Source: an archaeon (lineage in GTDB: Archaea; Thermoproteota; Nitrososphaeria; Nitrososphaerales; Gagatemarchaeaceae). Taken from it: a stretch of 64,000 nt of DNA. The notes under the pieces were generated by a model. It was not told the origin of the DNA. It searched no databases and was given only the letters and a program-made list of their open reading frames with translations. Both the position numbers and the translations under genes were made by a program. The first letter of the stretch is position 1; each line of letters begins with the position of its first letter. This document shows, piece by piece, positions 8,378-16,873 of this stretch. The stretch covers positions 62,001 to 126,000 of the forward strand of contig JAKAUC010000009.1 of NCBI GenBank assembly GCA_021827865.1. The letters are read 5' to 3'.

Positions 8378-9247
8378 ATGAAATACAAGATCGTTCCGTT
8401 GGTGACTGGCTTCAAGGGAGGGAAGATCGACCCCCTCCTCCTGGAGGGGCACGCGAAGAGGCTGCTTGACAGCGGCGTCGACTACCTGTTCGCCATGGGG
8501 TCGACGGGGCTGGGGCCCGCGCTGTCCTTCGACGAGAGGAGGCTCTGCCTGGAGACCCTGGCGAAGTTCCAGGACAGGCTGATATGCCAGGTCGGGTCGC
8601 TGAACCTGGACGAGAGCGTGAGGCTGGCGGAGCTCGCGAAGGCCAGGGGGGCCAAGTACATCTCTGCCCTCCCGCCGTACTACTTCCCGAGGGTGCCGGA
8701 GGATCAGATGGTCAGATACTTCACCAAGATCTCCGCGGTCCATCCCACGCTGCTGTACAACTTCCCGCTCACGACGGGGTACGACGTCTCCCCCTCGGTG
8801 GTGAAGGCGGTGAACGCCGGGGGAGGGGACATCGTTGGGGTCAAGGACACGGTCGCGGACGTCCCGCACATGATGGCGTTCAAGCGGGAGCTGGGGTCCG
8901 ACTTCCTCGTCTTCAGCGGCCCCGACGCGGTGATACTCCCCGCCCTCGGCTCGGGCATCGACGGCGCGGTGGCGGGGAGCGGGAACTACATCCCGCGGAT
9001 ATTCGCCGCCCTGCTGCAGGAGTACCAGACGGAGAAGGGGGAGCGGCTGCAGAGGTCGGTGACGTCGGTCGCCAAGCTGGCCCAGAAGTACGGCCAGTGG
9101 TCGGCGAACTACTCGCTGGTGAGGCTGGTGAAGGGGTACGACCCGGGTGACCCGAGACCCCCCATATTCCCCCTCTCCCCGGAGGACGAAGCGAAGATGG
9201 GCTCGGAGCTGAAGGAGATCCTCCCTGGGGGTGATTCGCCTGCATAG
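8378..9247 (+). CDS. kdgA: 2-keto-3-deoxy-(6-phospho)gluconate aldolase
   Basis: 289 residues of the DHDPS/NAL class I aldolase superfamily. It follows the Sulfolobus KDG/KDPG aldolase pattern closely: GSTGLGPALS (phosphate/carboxylate loop, residues 41-50), PYYFPR, LLYNFP (Y127), the Schiff-base lysine in GVKDT (K156), and the C-terminal RPPIFPL. It cleaves 2-keto-3-deoxygluconate or its 6-phosphate, and the galactonate epimer, to pyruvate and glyceraldehyde(-3-phosphate) in the branched Entner-Doudoroff pathway. It overlaps the next dehydrogenase gene by 17 nt, which suggests coupled expression. Together with the dehydratases at the left it completes a plausible sugar-acid route. Confidence 0.88.
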   Translation: MKYKIVPLVTGFKGGKIDPLLLEGHAKRLLDSGVDYLFAMGSTGLGPALSFDERRLCLETLAKFQDRLICQVGSLNLDESVRLAELAKARGAKYISALPPYYFPRVPEDQMVRYFTKISAVHPTLLYNFPLTTGYDVSPSVVKAVNAGGGDIVGVKDTVADVPHMMAFKRELGSDFLVFSGPDAVILPALGSGIDGAVAGSGNYIPRIFAALLQEYQTEKGERLQRSVTSVAKLAQKYGQWSANYSLVRLVKGYDPGDPRPPIFPLSPEDEAKMGSELKEILPGGDSPA

Positions 9248-10172
9248 AGTGCTGATAACGGCGCCCTGGTTCACGAAGAGACACCTCGAGTCCCTGGAGG
9301 AGCGCTTCGAGGTGACCGCCAACACGAAGACCAGGTGGTTCACCGAAGACGAGCTCGTCGCCATGATAGGGGGATACGACGCGGTCATCGCCGGGCTGGA
9401 CCCGTTCACGGACAGGGTGATAGCGGAAGCCGGGAGGCTCAGGATCATAGCCCGCAGGGGGATAGGCTACGACAAGGTCGACCTCGCCGCATGCAAGCGG
9501 AGGGGGATCTTCGTCACCAACACGCCGGTCCCGGAGGAGCACCAGGCGGTGGCGGAGTTCACTGTCGCCCTGTTGTTGGACGTCTGCAAGAACGTTACCA
9601 GGTCCGCCAACTCCCTGAGGTCAGGGTCCTGGGAGAGGGGGGCGTTCCTCGGCAGGAACATCGAAGGGATGACGGTGGGGGTGGTCGGCCTGGGGAACAT
9701 AGGGAGGCGCGTCGCGAAGATACTGTCGGGGTTCGGCGCCCAGGTGATATACCACGACCCCTACGTCCACTCCTCGGAGTTCAAGGGGGTGGGGCTCCAG
9801 GAGCTCTTTTCTTCCGCGGACGCGGTGTCCGTCAACCTGGTGAAGACGGACGAGACCCAGGGGCTCATCACGCCGGAGCTGCTGGGCTCGATGAAGCCCG
9901 GGAGCTTCTTGGTCAACACCTCGAGGCCCGAGGTCCTGGTCCCCGGGGCCCTGAAGAGGGCGGTGGAGGGGGGGAGGCTGACGGTCGGCCTGGACGTCTT
10001 CGACAGGGAGCCCCCGGAGGACGACCCCCTGCTGGGGTTCGAGAGCGTCTTGCCCACCCCGCACGTCGGGGCCTACTCCGCCGAGGCCTTCGACGCCATA
10101 GACAGGACCTGCGTCAGCAACGTGGTCAAAGTACTGGAAGGGGCGAAGCCCGAGTACGTCGTCAACCCCTAG
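9231..10172 (+). CDS. D-isomer-specific 2-hydroxyacid dehydrogenase, second copy
   Basis: 313 residues with a GTG start lying inside the end of kdgA. NAD-binding motif VGLGNIGRRV, arginine in NTSRPE, glutamate in DREPPE and histidine in LPTPHV follow the family order. The arginine block reads NTSRPE instead of the usual NTARG, a slight deviation but the arginine is kept. It is clearly diverged from the paralogue at 6491-7489. Overlap with kdgA suggests that it acts on the pyruvate, glyceraldehyde-derived or glyoxylate product stream. Confidence 0.88.
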   Translation: MIRLHRVLITAPWFTKRHLESLEERFEVTANTKTRWFTEDELVAMIGGYDAVIAGLDPFTDRVIAEAGRLRIIARRGIGYDKVDLAACKRRGIFVTNTPVPEEHQAVAEFTVALLLDVCKNVTRSANSLRSGSWERGAFLGRNIEGMTVGVVGLGNIGRRVAKILSGFGAQVIYHDPYVHSSEFKGVGLQELFSSADAVSVNLVKTDETQGLITPELLGSMKPGSFLVNTSRPEVLVPGALKRAVEGGRLTVGLDVFDREPPEDDPLLGFESVLPTPHVGAYSAEAFDAIDRTCVSNVVKVLEGAKPEYVVNP

Positions 10173-10293
10173 GGGCCCCCGAGGGCTTCCTACGGGCGAG
10201 ATCATCCGCTTTTTGGCCGAATGATAGTCGAGCATCTGGTCAACTGATTCCGCCTTGGCCGCTTAGCTCGCGGCCTGGTCCCTGCCGTGACCC

Positions 10294-10650
10294 ATGGCCT
10301 ATCATGGCAGGCCCGGGGTCAAGAAGAGCGGCCTGAGAGGCTCCCGCAGGGGCGCCGGGCCGTCCTTCTCAGCAGGGGCCCTGACCCACGCCAGGGGGGT
10401 CCTGACCGCCTACGGCCTGGGGGCGGGTCACCTCGGGGGAGGACTCCGGCTGGGGTTCTCCGAGCGATGGAGGCAGCTCAAGGAAGACCTCGACGCGAAG
10501 GAGAAGCACACCGGGGACGTGAGGATGGAGGTCGTCAGGGCGGTCCGCTGCTCCCCAGAGGAGCTGGGGAAGAGGCTCGGCATCTCGGCCGACGGCGCGA
10601 AGGAGCTGAAAGACATGGTCGAGTTCTGGCACGTCAAGGGCCTCGTCTGA
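10294..10650 (+). CDS. Small protein of unknown function with a helix-turn-helix-like C-terminus
   Basis: 118 residues. The N-terminal third is Gly/Arg-rich and may not be translated; the C-terminal half contains a hydrophilic helical stretch (WRQLKEDLDAKEKH) followed by SPEELGKRLGISADGAKEL, which has helix-turn-helix periodicity. A weak TATA-like element lies about 29 nt upstream of the ATG. No family is recognised. It stands alone between the dehydrogenase and the convergent M50 protease. An internal start near the helical region is an alternative. Confidence 0.5.
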   Translation: MAYHGRPGVKKSGLRGSRRGAGPSFSAGALTHARGVLTAYGLGAGHLGGGLRLGFSERWRQLKEDLDAKEKHTGDVRMEVVRAVRCSPEELGKRLGISADGAKELKDMVEFWHVKGLV

Positions 10651-10773
10651 CAGGATCCGGGGCAGGGCGGCCGCAGCGCCGCGGATTATCGGCGGGTCGC
10701 GCACCATGTCCCCAGGACAGACACATTCGCCTGACGCCTGGACAGGGCGGGGAAGGAATGCGGACGGAGAGCG

Positions 10774-11589
10774 TCAGATGAGCCCGAAGAAGAACGCGAG
10801 GACCAGGGCCAGCGGGACGAAGACCACCCCCCAGAGGAACAGGTTCCAGCGCCAGACCTTCGCCCCGTCCAACGGACCGATGGGGAGCATGTTGAACATG
10901 GCCAGGAAGATGTTGACCTGGACCCCGATGTAGCCCACGGCATAGAGGACCCCGGACCCGAAGAAGAAGAACGGGAGGAAGAGGGCCGCTATGGCGACGT
11001 TGGTCAGGGGCCCGGCCAGGGAGATCTTGCCGTTCTCGGCCTTCGAGATGTTCGCCCCCGAGATGTAGGTCGCCCCGGGTGCGGCGAAGACGAAGCCTAT
11101 CAGGGAAGAGAAGAGCGCCAGGGCCAGCCCCATGGGCCACATCCTGAACTCGGCCCAGAAGCCGTACTTCCGGGCGACGAACTTGTGGCTCAGCTCATGG
11201 AAGACGAAGCCGGGGCCGACTGTCACCAGGGCGACCCCCACCAGCAGCCCCGCGTAGGAGAGCGGCTCCGACCCCGAGAAGAAGCTGAACGCCCCGCCGG
11301 ACAGCGCGAAGGAGAAGGCGATCCCCAGGGCCAGCCAGGCGATGACTATGTCCCTGAGCTCGATGGTGGAGAAGACCTTCGCCTGCCTCGCCGGCTGAGG
11401 GGCCGAGGTGTAGGCAGGGGTCTGCCAGGTGAAGGTGGTGGTCTGGGGGGCTGTGATGGTCCGCCTCTGGGTCAGGTCGCCCTTGCACTGGTGGGCCTCG
11501 GGGAGCCTGTGGTCGGCGCAGAAGGCCCCGCCGCAGTAGTTGCAGACGAACGGGAGCGCCTCGTCCCTGCCGCAAAAGTCGCATTTCAA
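10774..11589 (-). CDS. AN1-type zinc-finger fused to site-2-protease-like (M50) membrane metalloprotease
   Basis: 271 residues with a TTG start and an upstream GGAG that could serve as ribosome binding site. Residues 1-36 form an AN1-type finger (C3, C6, C16, C19, C24, H27, H33, C35). After a Thr/Pro linker come several membrane helices with the catalytic HELSH (H131, E132, H135) and the third zinc ligand in LPIGPLDG (D241). M50 enzymes cut substrates inside the membrane, commonly to release regulators. The AN1 finger probably serves for protein interaction. Linked genes give no direct clue to the substrate. A TTTTAAGG element lies about 50 nt upstream. Confidence 0.87.
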   Translation of the reverse strand: MKCDFCGRDEALPFVCNYCGGAFCADHRLPEAHQCKGDLTQRRTITAPQTTTFTWQTPAYTSAPQPARQAKVFSTIELRDIVIAWLALGIAFSFALSGGAFSFFSGSEPLSYAGLLVGVALVTVGPGFVFHELSHKFVARKYGFWAEFRMWPMGLALALFSSLIGFVFAAPGATYISGANISKAENGKISLAGPLTNVAIAALFLPFFFFGSGVLYAVGYIGVQVNIFLAMFNMLPIGPLDGAKVWRWNLFLWGVVFVPLALVLAFFFGLI

Positions 11590-12172
11590 ATCAAGAACAC
11601 TCCAGGAAAGACGAAGGGGTTCGCCCTTTTCCCTGTTTTTAAGGTTGCTCGGATTGTTTTAGGCGATGTCGTCTTACTCGCCGAATGGTGATCATTCGCC
11701 CGGGAGACCTAAAGAGAAGTGGCGAAACCAGCAAACCAAGCGACATCACCTTCGTGTCGCTTCCCGTGGGAGAGGGTGGCCTTCCCTCAGAACGTCCCCC
11801 TCGACGAATGGGCCCCCCGGGTGCAAGGGCGCGAAGGAGGAGGGAGCCCCCTCTCCGAGGACAAGCGCCACTGCTCCAAGGGCGGCCCTCTTGTCGACGC
11901 AGACCTGAACGCGACGAGGAGCCTCAAAGCATCCGTACGGCGCGGTCCCGCCGGTTCGCCGGGAGGGCCAGTCTGATGCGCGAGGCCACAGGCGAGAAGA
12001 AGGCGGTGCCCGGATGTGGATCGGGCAGGGTCGAGCGATCCAACGTGGCCCAGACGAACATAAGGCCCACAAGGGTTCTACCATCAATCATCTTCCGGAA
12101 CAGGTCGTCTTCGTCAGCGGGGGCCAGGTTCGTTGGCGAAGATCAGGCCTTCCCCCTTCTGCATCCGCTTCT
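11590..12172. other. Intergenic stretch of about 580 bp with no convincing gene
   Basis: Open frames in this stretch are Arg/Pro/Ser-rich and look like chance products of GC-rich DNA. No family motif, tRNA or clear inverted repeat was recognised. It separates the protease gene from the end of the DUF4143-type ATPase gene and could hold a decayed gene or a long 3' region. Confidence 0.4.
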
Positions 12173-13468
12173 TCAGTCCCTCTCGGTCCTGCCGCGGCTC
12201 AGAGCAGCTGTCCCGCTCGGTCCGTTCAAGCCCCCTGCCTCCCCGAGCCGCCACATCGGGACCGTCAGGATGGAGTGGCCGTCGACCTTCCTGACTCGGC
12301 TCTCCGACTTCGACACCATGTAGCCAGTCGGCACGTCGTATTTTTTCAGGAAGCGGTCCAGGTGCCTGTAGTCCCCGTCCGAAATCAGATTCTTCCACTT
12401 CACTTCCACAGGGGCCCCGTCGACCACGAAGTCCACCTCTTCCTGGCCCTCCCTCCAGTACGCGTGTGCGTCCAGCAGTGAGGCTGCGACACACTCCTCC
12501 AGCTTCGGCTCCTCGATGTCCTCGTTGGACACCTGGCAGAAGTGGTACGGGTAGACCCGCTTCAGCTTCCTAGAAGACGATTGTGTGGAGGGTCTGTAGT
12601 TCCTCAGCACGCGGACCGCGTACGAGTCGGTCATGTACTGCACGGCGTCCAGGATGGTCCTCTTGCTCCTTCCCATGTCTCTCGCGAGGGAGTCCACGTT
12701 CAGCGTGTAGTTCACCTCGGTGTAGAAGAGCTGGAGCAGTTGCCTGAGAAGCTCGGTGTCTACCGGATGCGCTTCCGGTATATCCTTGTACAGAATCCTG
12801 TCCACCAGGCTTTCGCGGACGTACCTTCGGAGGAGCCCGGGCTGCATGTCCACCATCTCCGGCAGCGGCCGCCTCACGTAGTCCGAGAAATAGGCGGGGA
12901 GGGTGTCCTTCCAGATCCCCCCGCTCGCGTCCTTCAGCCCATGCTTCATTTCGATGAACTCCTGAAAGGAGAGCGGCTCCACCCTGATGTAGAACGCCCT
13001 GCCGGCCAAGACCGTCTTTGCCTCTCTCTCCAGGGGGAGAGCGGCCGAGCCTGAGGCGAAGAACTTGATCCCTGGCACCGAGTCGTAGAAGACCTTCACC
13101 TGCTCCGCCCACCCTTTCAGTTTTTGGACTTCGTCGAGGAAGACGTACTTGCGCCCGGACTGGAAGTCTCTCCCAGTCGCCTCGCCGTAGGATCCCAGGA
13201 GCTCGTGGACGGTGGATACCCCTTCGTCGAAGGAGAAGTAGAGTATGTCGAGGGGGTCTACCCCCCTCCCGATCAGGGACTGGACCAGCTGGAACATCAC
13301 GGTGCTCTTTCCGACCCTCCTCATGCCGGAAAGGATGATCGTCTGTCTCGTCCCGCTGAGCTCCTCTGCCTCGTGGAAAGCGGGCCGCCTGTAGTCCTTC
13401 GCCACCTCGGGCCTGACTCGGCCTTCCCTCCACCAGTGGTTTTGGACCGCGAGCGTGCTCATCTTCAT
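12173..13468 (-). CDS. DUF4143-family ATPase (AAA_14-type P-loop with nuclease-like C-terminus)
   Basis: About 431 residues from the ATG at 13468 (or 13462). The N-terminal P-loop GMRRVGKST, a Walker B-like KYVFLDEVQ, the SGSAALPLEREA sensor stretch, a winged-helix middle part and a C-terminal EEVDFVVDGAPVEVKWK block, which is the PD-(D/E)XK-like motif of DUF4143, are all visible. This is a common, mobile family of archaeal and bacterial ATPases with no settled function. A GATATATT element on the minus strand at about 13485-13492 sits about 26 nt upstream of the second ATG and argues against the longer start at 13585. Confidence 0.85.
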   Translation of the reverse strand: MKMSTLAVQNHWWREGRVRPEVAKDYRRPAFHEAEELSGTRQTIILSGMRRVGKSTVMFQLVQSLIGRGVDPLDILYFSFDEGVSTVHELLGSYGEATGRDFQSGRKYVFLDEVQKLKGWAEQVKVFYDSVPGIKFFASGSAALPLEREAKTVLAGRAFYIRVEPLSFQEFIEMKHGLKDASGGIWKDTLPAYFSDYVRRPLPEMVDMQPGLLRRYVRESLVDRILYKDIPEAHPVDTELLRQLLQLFYTEVNYTLNVDSLARDMGRSKRTILDAVQYMTDSYAVRVLRNYRPSTQSSSRKLKRVYPYHFCQVSNEDIEEPKLEECVAASLLDAHAYWREGQEEVDFVVDGAPVEVKWKNLISDGDYRHLDRFLKKYDVPTGYMVSKSESRVRKVDGHSILTVPMWRLGEAGGLNGPSGTAALSRGRTERD

Positions 13469-13699
13469 TCGTTCCCATTCGGAGACGAATATATCAATCA
13501 TTCGTCCCGTGGAGGTGACGGACGGGCACACATGGCGCTCGTCCGCGTCTGTTGGAGCGGTATCACCCGACGGTATGAACGGCACGCCAATGACAGTTAT
13601 TCGCGAAACGTCCCCAGAAGCAGGCCGTCACTAAACACGGCGACTGCCGGTATAACTCCTCCGGAGAGTTTATGAACGGAACGGCGGGCTTCGCCCTTC

Positions 13700-14089
13700 G
13701 TGGGGGAGCACTCCGAGACATTCACCCTGGACGTCGGGAGGAAGACGGTCAGGGACCTGGTGGTCAAGCACTTCTCGGGGTTCGGCTACAAGCTGACCAG
13801 GGAGCAGGGGTGGATCCTGATCTTCGAGAAGGGGTCGCTGAGGAAGAACATCTACACCACCTCCTTCGACTCGGCCTACAAGCAGGTCATAGTCTCCATG
13901 GTCGGCGACGAGGCGGTCCCGGTGACAGCGATATCCATCTCCTTCTCGCTCCCGTTCCTCATGCTCAGGAAGAACGACATGCTCGCGATAAACAACGTCA
14001 CGAAGGCGCTGAAGGACTTCATCGTCATCACGACGGGGTACCACGACGTCGCCGAGGGCGCTAGGCGTCCCCTTCGACCGAGCTCCTGA
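13700..14089 (+). CDS. Conserved-looking small protein of unknown function
   Basis: 129 residues with a GTG start and a TTTATGA-like TATA element about 30 nt upstream. The sequence alternates beta-strand-like and helical segments (VRDLVVKHFSGFGYKL, GWILIFEKGS, QVIVSMVGDEAVPVT, ISISFSLPFLML) and looks like a globular domain, not a shadow frame. No family is recognised. Its last 29 nt overlap the convergent TrmB-like gene. Confidence 0.65.
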   Translation: MGEHSETFTLDVGRKTVRDLVVKHFSGFGYKLTREQGWILIFEKGSLRKNIYTTSFDSAYKQVIVSMVGDEAVPVTAISISFSLPFLMLRKNDMLAINNVTKALKDFIVITTGYHDVAEGARRPLRPSS

Positions 14090-15263
14090 CCGCCGCGGCG
14101 GCGTCGACCGCGTCGGTCCCGTCCACCAGCGACACCCCCAGCAGCGTCGCCAGGGCCTTCGTCTGCTCGTCGGGGGCCGGACTCGCGATGACCACCAGGC
14201 CCGCGTCCCTGAGGTCGAGCTTCTTCAGGGCGGAGGCGGTGATCCTCTCGGCCACGGGCGAGCCCCGCTGGCCGAAGACCACGTCCAGGCCGAACTTCCT
14301 GCCGTCGGGCCCCGTGAGGACCGCCGCGAACTCAAAGTCGCTCCCCGAGCCCCCCCTGATGGTCCCGGGGGCCTCGACGCTCCAGCCGTCGTCTGCCAGG
14401 GCGTTGCGCACCACCGCGACCATGGCCGCGATCCTCTCCTCGAACTTGACCTGGCCCCTCACCTGGGCGAGCCTCCCTGCGGCCGCCTCCGCCCTCTCGA
14501 ACGACACCCGGTACAGCCCCTCCATGGTCTCGGCGTAGTCCTTGCTGTCCGTCCATATGGCGACGTCCCTCTCGTTCTTCACCCCCTTCGAGTCGTCGAG
14601 GACGAGGGAGACCAGGGTCTGGACCCCGTCGGCTATGACCAGCCTGCTCCTGGGGGCGTCGTCCGAGTGGCGGAGGTCCGTCGACTTCGCCAGCCTCTCC
14701 ATGGCCTCCAGGGTCGACCCGTCGACGGGGGCCACCACCCTCACCTTCACCCCCCTCCGGGCCGCCTCCACCAGCTTGTCGGCGATGCCGAGGACGTGGG
14801 CCTGTATGACGTCGTTCCTGGTGAGGACCAGCTCGAGCGACGAGGAGGCGAGCTCGGCCATCTTCCCCATGGAGTTGTATATCTGCTCCCTCCCCTGGAT
14901 TATCCTGAACCGCTGCTCGAAGCTCTCCTTGGGGGCCCTGGGGAGCTGCTTCCAGAGGCCGGCGAGCTCGGACCTCGCCCCCTCCATCCGGCGGACGAAC
15001 CCCTTCTGCTCGTCGGTGAGGAGGGACAGCACGCCGTCCAGGGTCTCAGCCTGGTACTTGATCGGCTTCCCGGCCGTGGAGACCACTATCCCCCGGTCGA
15101 GGAGCCGCTTGAGCAGCCTGTAGGCCTCCATCCTCCGTATGCCCACCGCCTTGGCCAGGTCCCCGGCCCCGCAGGCGCCGTTCTTGGTCAGGAAGACGAA
15201 GGTCCGCGCCTCCCTCTCGTTGAGTCCGTAGATGCCCAGGAGCTCGACGAGGCGCTCGTCCAC
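14061..15263 (-). CDS. TrmB-family transcriptional regulator with an extra C-terminal endonuclease-fold-like domain
   Basis: 400 residues with a GTG start; a GATAAGAG element lies about 27 nt upstream. Residues 1-80 form a TrmB-type winged helix (GLNEREARTFVFL, GIRRMEAYRLLKRL, GIVVSTAGKPIKYQA). The middle resembles the PLD-like effector part of TrmB proteins (SMGKMAELASSSLELVLT ... VKVRVVAPVDG). The last about 130 residues (GWSVEAPGTIRGGSGSDFEF ... LVVIASPAP ... LLGVSLVDG) are the same domain that ends the zinc protein at 45775-46755. TrmB proteins usually sense sugars; the ligand here is unknown. Confidence 0.82.
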   Translation of the reverse strand: MDERLVELLGIYGLNEREARTFVFLTKNGACGAGDLAKAVGIRRMEAYRLLKRLLDRGIVVSTAGKPIKYQAETLDGVLSLLTDEQKGFVRRMEGARSELAGLWKQLPRAPKESFEQRFRIIQGREQIYNSMGKMAELASSSLELVLTRNDVIQAHVLGIADKLVEAARRGVKVRVVAPVDGSTLEAMERLAKSTDLRHSDDAPRSRLVIADGVQTLVSLVLDDSKGVKNERDVAIWTDSKDYAETMEGLYRVSFERAEAAAGRLAQVRGQVKFEERIAAMVAVVRNALADDGWSVEAPGTIRGGSGSDFEFAAVLTGPDGRKFGLDVVFGQRGSPVAERITASALKKLDLRDAGLVVIASPAPDEQTKALATLLGVSLVDGTDAVDAAAAVRSSVEGDA

Positions 15264-15329
15264 GCCCCTGCGTGGCCCCGAGGCGAGATAAGAGTTGCCG
15301 GTGAGGGAAGGCTGCGCGGCCCGGGGGCG

Positions 15330-15584
15330 TCAGGGGAGGACGATGAAGTAGCCCAGGGGCTGGGTCGACAGGTAGCCCCCGTAATGGGCGAAGAGCCAGC
15401 TGGGGGACCAGAGGACCAGCTCCGTCGTGGCTCCGACCAGGATGTCAGGGCAGAGGCAGGTCTCCGACGGCGGGCAGACGCAGCTCGAGTACTCCTGGAC
15501 CGGGTACATGGGGACGAAGAGGACCGCCACCACAGCCGCAGCTGCAACGGCCGCGGCCACCATGGCTGCCTTTCTCCTCTGCAT
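15330..15584 (-). CDS. Small membrane-anchored cysteine-containing protein
   Basis: 84 residues. An N-terminal membrane helix (AAMVAAAVAAAAVVAVLFVP) is followed by a short outside segment with four cysteines in SSCVCPPSETCLC and a hydrophobic tail. Composition and a GATAAA-like element about 30 nt upstream suggest a real gene. No family recognised. Paired cysteines outside the membrane suggest disulfides or metal binding. Confidence 0.55.
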   Translation of the reverse strand: MQRRKAAMVAAAVAAAAVVAVLFVPMYPVQEYSSCVCPPSETCLCPDILVGATTELVLWSPSWLFAHYGGYLSTQPLGYFIVLP

Positions 15585-15709
15585 CGCGTCCTCGATATTG
15601 TGCGCCCAGCCCTTTATCCCTGTCGGAGCGTGGCGCAGCGCCGACGGGGTGTGTCTGCACCATCTGGAGATACACCTCCTCTAATCGCCTGGCTCCGCCC
15701 CCAGCTGCC

Positions 15710-16090
15710 ATGCTACCGGCGCTCCAGACCGAGGAGAGGGCACAGCACCAGCAGCAGGCTGCCCTCAGGTCGAAGCTGGCCGCCCCTGCGAAGAACAGGG
15801 GGAGGCTGGACGTGGTGGCGGACGTCCTCGAAGCCTGCTCGGCGACGGCGACGAAGAACACCATCCTGATCAGGGCGAACGTCAACTCGGTCACGGCGAC
15901 GTACCTGCTGGCCCAGCTGATGGACACCAGGCTCATAGACACCGTGGTGGACGAGGAGAACAGGGTGTCCTACATAACGACCAAGCAGGGGGCCGCTTTC
16001 CTGGATTCATACCGCAGCCTCGTCGGGATGCTGACCCCGGCGCTGGTCCCGGAGACCAGGGTAAGGGAACCGGTAGGGCTCTTCCTCTAG
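15710..16090 (+). CDS. Winged-helix DNA-binding protein (archaeal HTH_45-like)
   Basis: 126 residues. The region from about 30 to 115 has the typical archaeal winged-helix pattern: DVVADVLEACSA, TKNTILIRANVNSVTATYLLAQLMDT, LIDTVV, VSYITTKQGAAFLDSYRSLVGML. Proteins of this type regulate neighbouring genes in Sulfolobales and thaumarchaea. It is convergent with, and overlaps by 4 nt, the KaiC-like gene at 16087. A CTCTAATC element about 26 nt upstream suits a leaderless ATG. Confidence 0.82.
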   Translation: MLPALQTEERAQHQQQAALRSKLAAPAKNRGRLDVVADVLEACSATATKNTILIRANVNSVTATYLLAQLMDTRLIDTVVDEENRVSYITTKQGAAFLDSYRSLVGMLTPALVPETRVREPVGLFL

Positions 16091-16818
16091 AAGAGCTGTT
16101 CCGTAGGGAAGACCTCGATCCCGCCCTCGGATATCTTGTAGGGGTGGGGCTGGCTGTCGTTGTCTATCCCCCTCATCTTCTCGACGCTAAAGACCCGGGT
16201 GAAGCTCTGGCCGCTCAGGACGCGGGTGAGGATCAGGACCCCGTCGACTATGAACTCCTCGAACTGATACTTGCGCTCCAGGGACGGGTCGCTCATCTCG
16301 GCCACAAGCAGCGTGGTGCACTTGCTCTTGACTGTCGCGGCCATCAGGTCGAGGAGGGCGATCCTCCTGTCGTAGTCCTCGGAGTAGTGGACCACTAGAG
16401 TGGAGATGGGGTCGATGACGACTCGCTGGGCGTCCACCTTCTTGATGGCCTCGGTCACCGAGTTGATCAGCGTCGCGACAGCGAACTCCTTCCTCCCTAT
16501 CTCGGTCGTCCCGAGCCTGACTCTGGCCGGGAGGAGCCGTATGGGGGAGGCGTCGACCATCGCTATCTTCTTGGCCGCCACGGCCTGCTTGACCCCGAGC
16601 CCGAGGGACTCGGTGCTCTCGAGCAGCCTGTCTGTAGACTCGTCGAGGGATACGTAAACGCCGTTTTCTCCTGTTTTCGCGCCGGCCACGAGGTACTGGA
16701 GGCCGAAGGTCGTCTTCCCGCTCCCGGGCGCGCCGAGGACGAGGACGTTGTGGCCCCTGGGGATACCCTTCCCGTCGAGGAGGGTGTCTACCCCCTTCAC
16801 GCCCACCCGGGTGTGCAA
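16087..16818 (-). CDS. KaiC-like RecA-superfamily ATPase
   Basis: 243 residues if initiated at the TTG at 16818. Walker A is GAPGSGKTT (residues about 29-37), followed by the KaiC-type GVYVSLDES block, a Walker B-like RVVIDPIST and a C-terminal RVFSVEKMRG segment. Single-domain archaeal KaiC homologues are regulatory ATPases with often unknown partners. The start was chosen because a TATA element centred at 16846 lies 28 nt upstream; longer frames run into the divergent gene. It is divergent from a second KaiC-like gene from the same promoter. Confidence 0.85.
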   Translation of the reverse strand: MHTRVGVKGVDTLLDGKGIPRGHNVLVLGAPGSGKTTFGLQYLVAGAKTGENGVYVSLDESTDRLLESTESLGLGVKQAVAAKKIAMVDASPIRLLPARVRLGTTEIGRKEFAVATLINSVTEAIKKVDAQRVVIDPISTLVVHYSEDYDRRIALLDLMAATVKSKCTTLLVAEMSDPSLERKYQFEEFIVDGVLILTRVLSGQSFTRVFSVEKMRGIDNDSQPHPYKISEGGIEVFPTEQLF

Positions 16819-16833
16819 CGGACCGAATCTGAG

Positions 16834-16858
16834 CTGCAAAGTCTTTAAGCGTTTGCAG
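16834..16858. promoter_or_regulatory. Symmetric bidirectional promoter between two KaiC-like genes
   Basis: CTGCAAA (16834-16840) and TTTGCAG (16852-16858) form a perfect 7-bp inverted repeat exactly centred on the TATA element CTTTAAG (16843-16849). The centre, 16846, is 28 nt from the ATG at 16874 on the plus strand and 28 nt from the TTG at 16818 on the minus strand. The GCAAA arms resemble TFB-recognition (BRE) elements on both sides. It reads as one preinitiation-complex site usable in both directions, or a promoter overlapped by a dyad operator. Confidence 0.7.
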
Positions 16859-16873
16859 GCCCCCGCGGGTACC

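Noticed and set aside
8114-9448. 444-residue open frame on the minus strand
   Set aside because: Covers the kdgA gene in antisense; Arg/Val/His-rich composition and no family features.
11685-12323. 212-residue open frame on the plus strand
   Set aside because: Arg/Pro/Ser-rich, partly antisense to the DUF4143-type ATPase gene and without a promoter element or motif.
12173-13585. Longer form of the DUF4143-type ATPase starting at 13585
   Set aside because: The extra 39 residues lie over the TATA element and upstream DNA; ATGs at 13468/13462 fit the promoter spacing.
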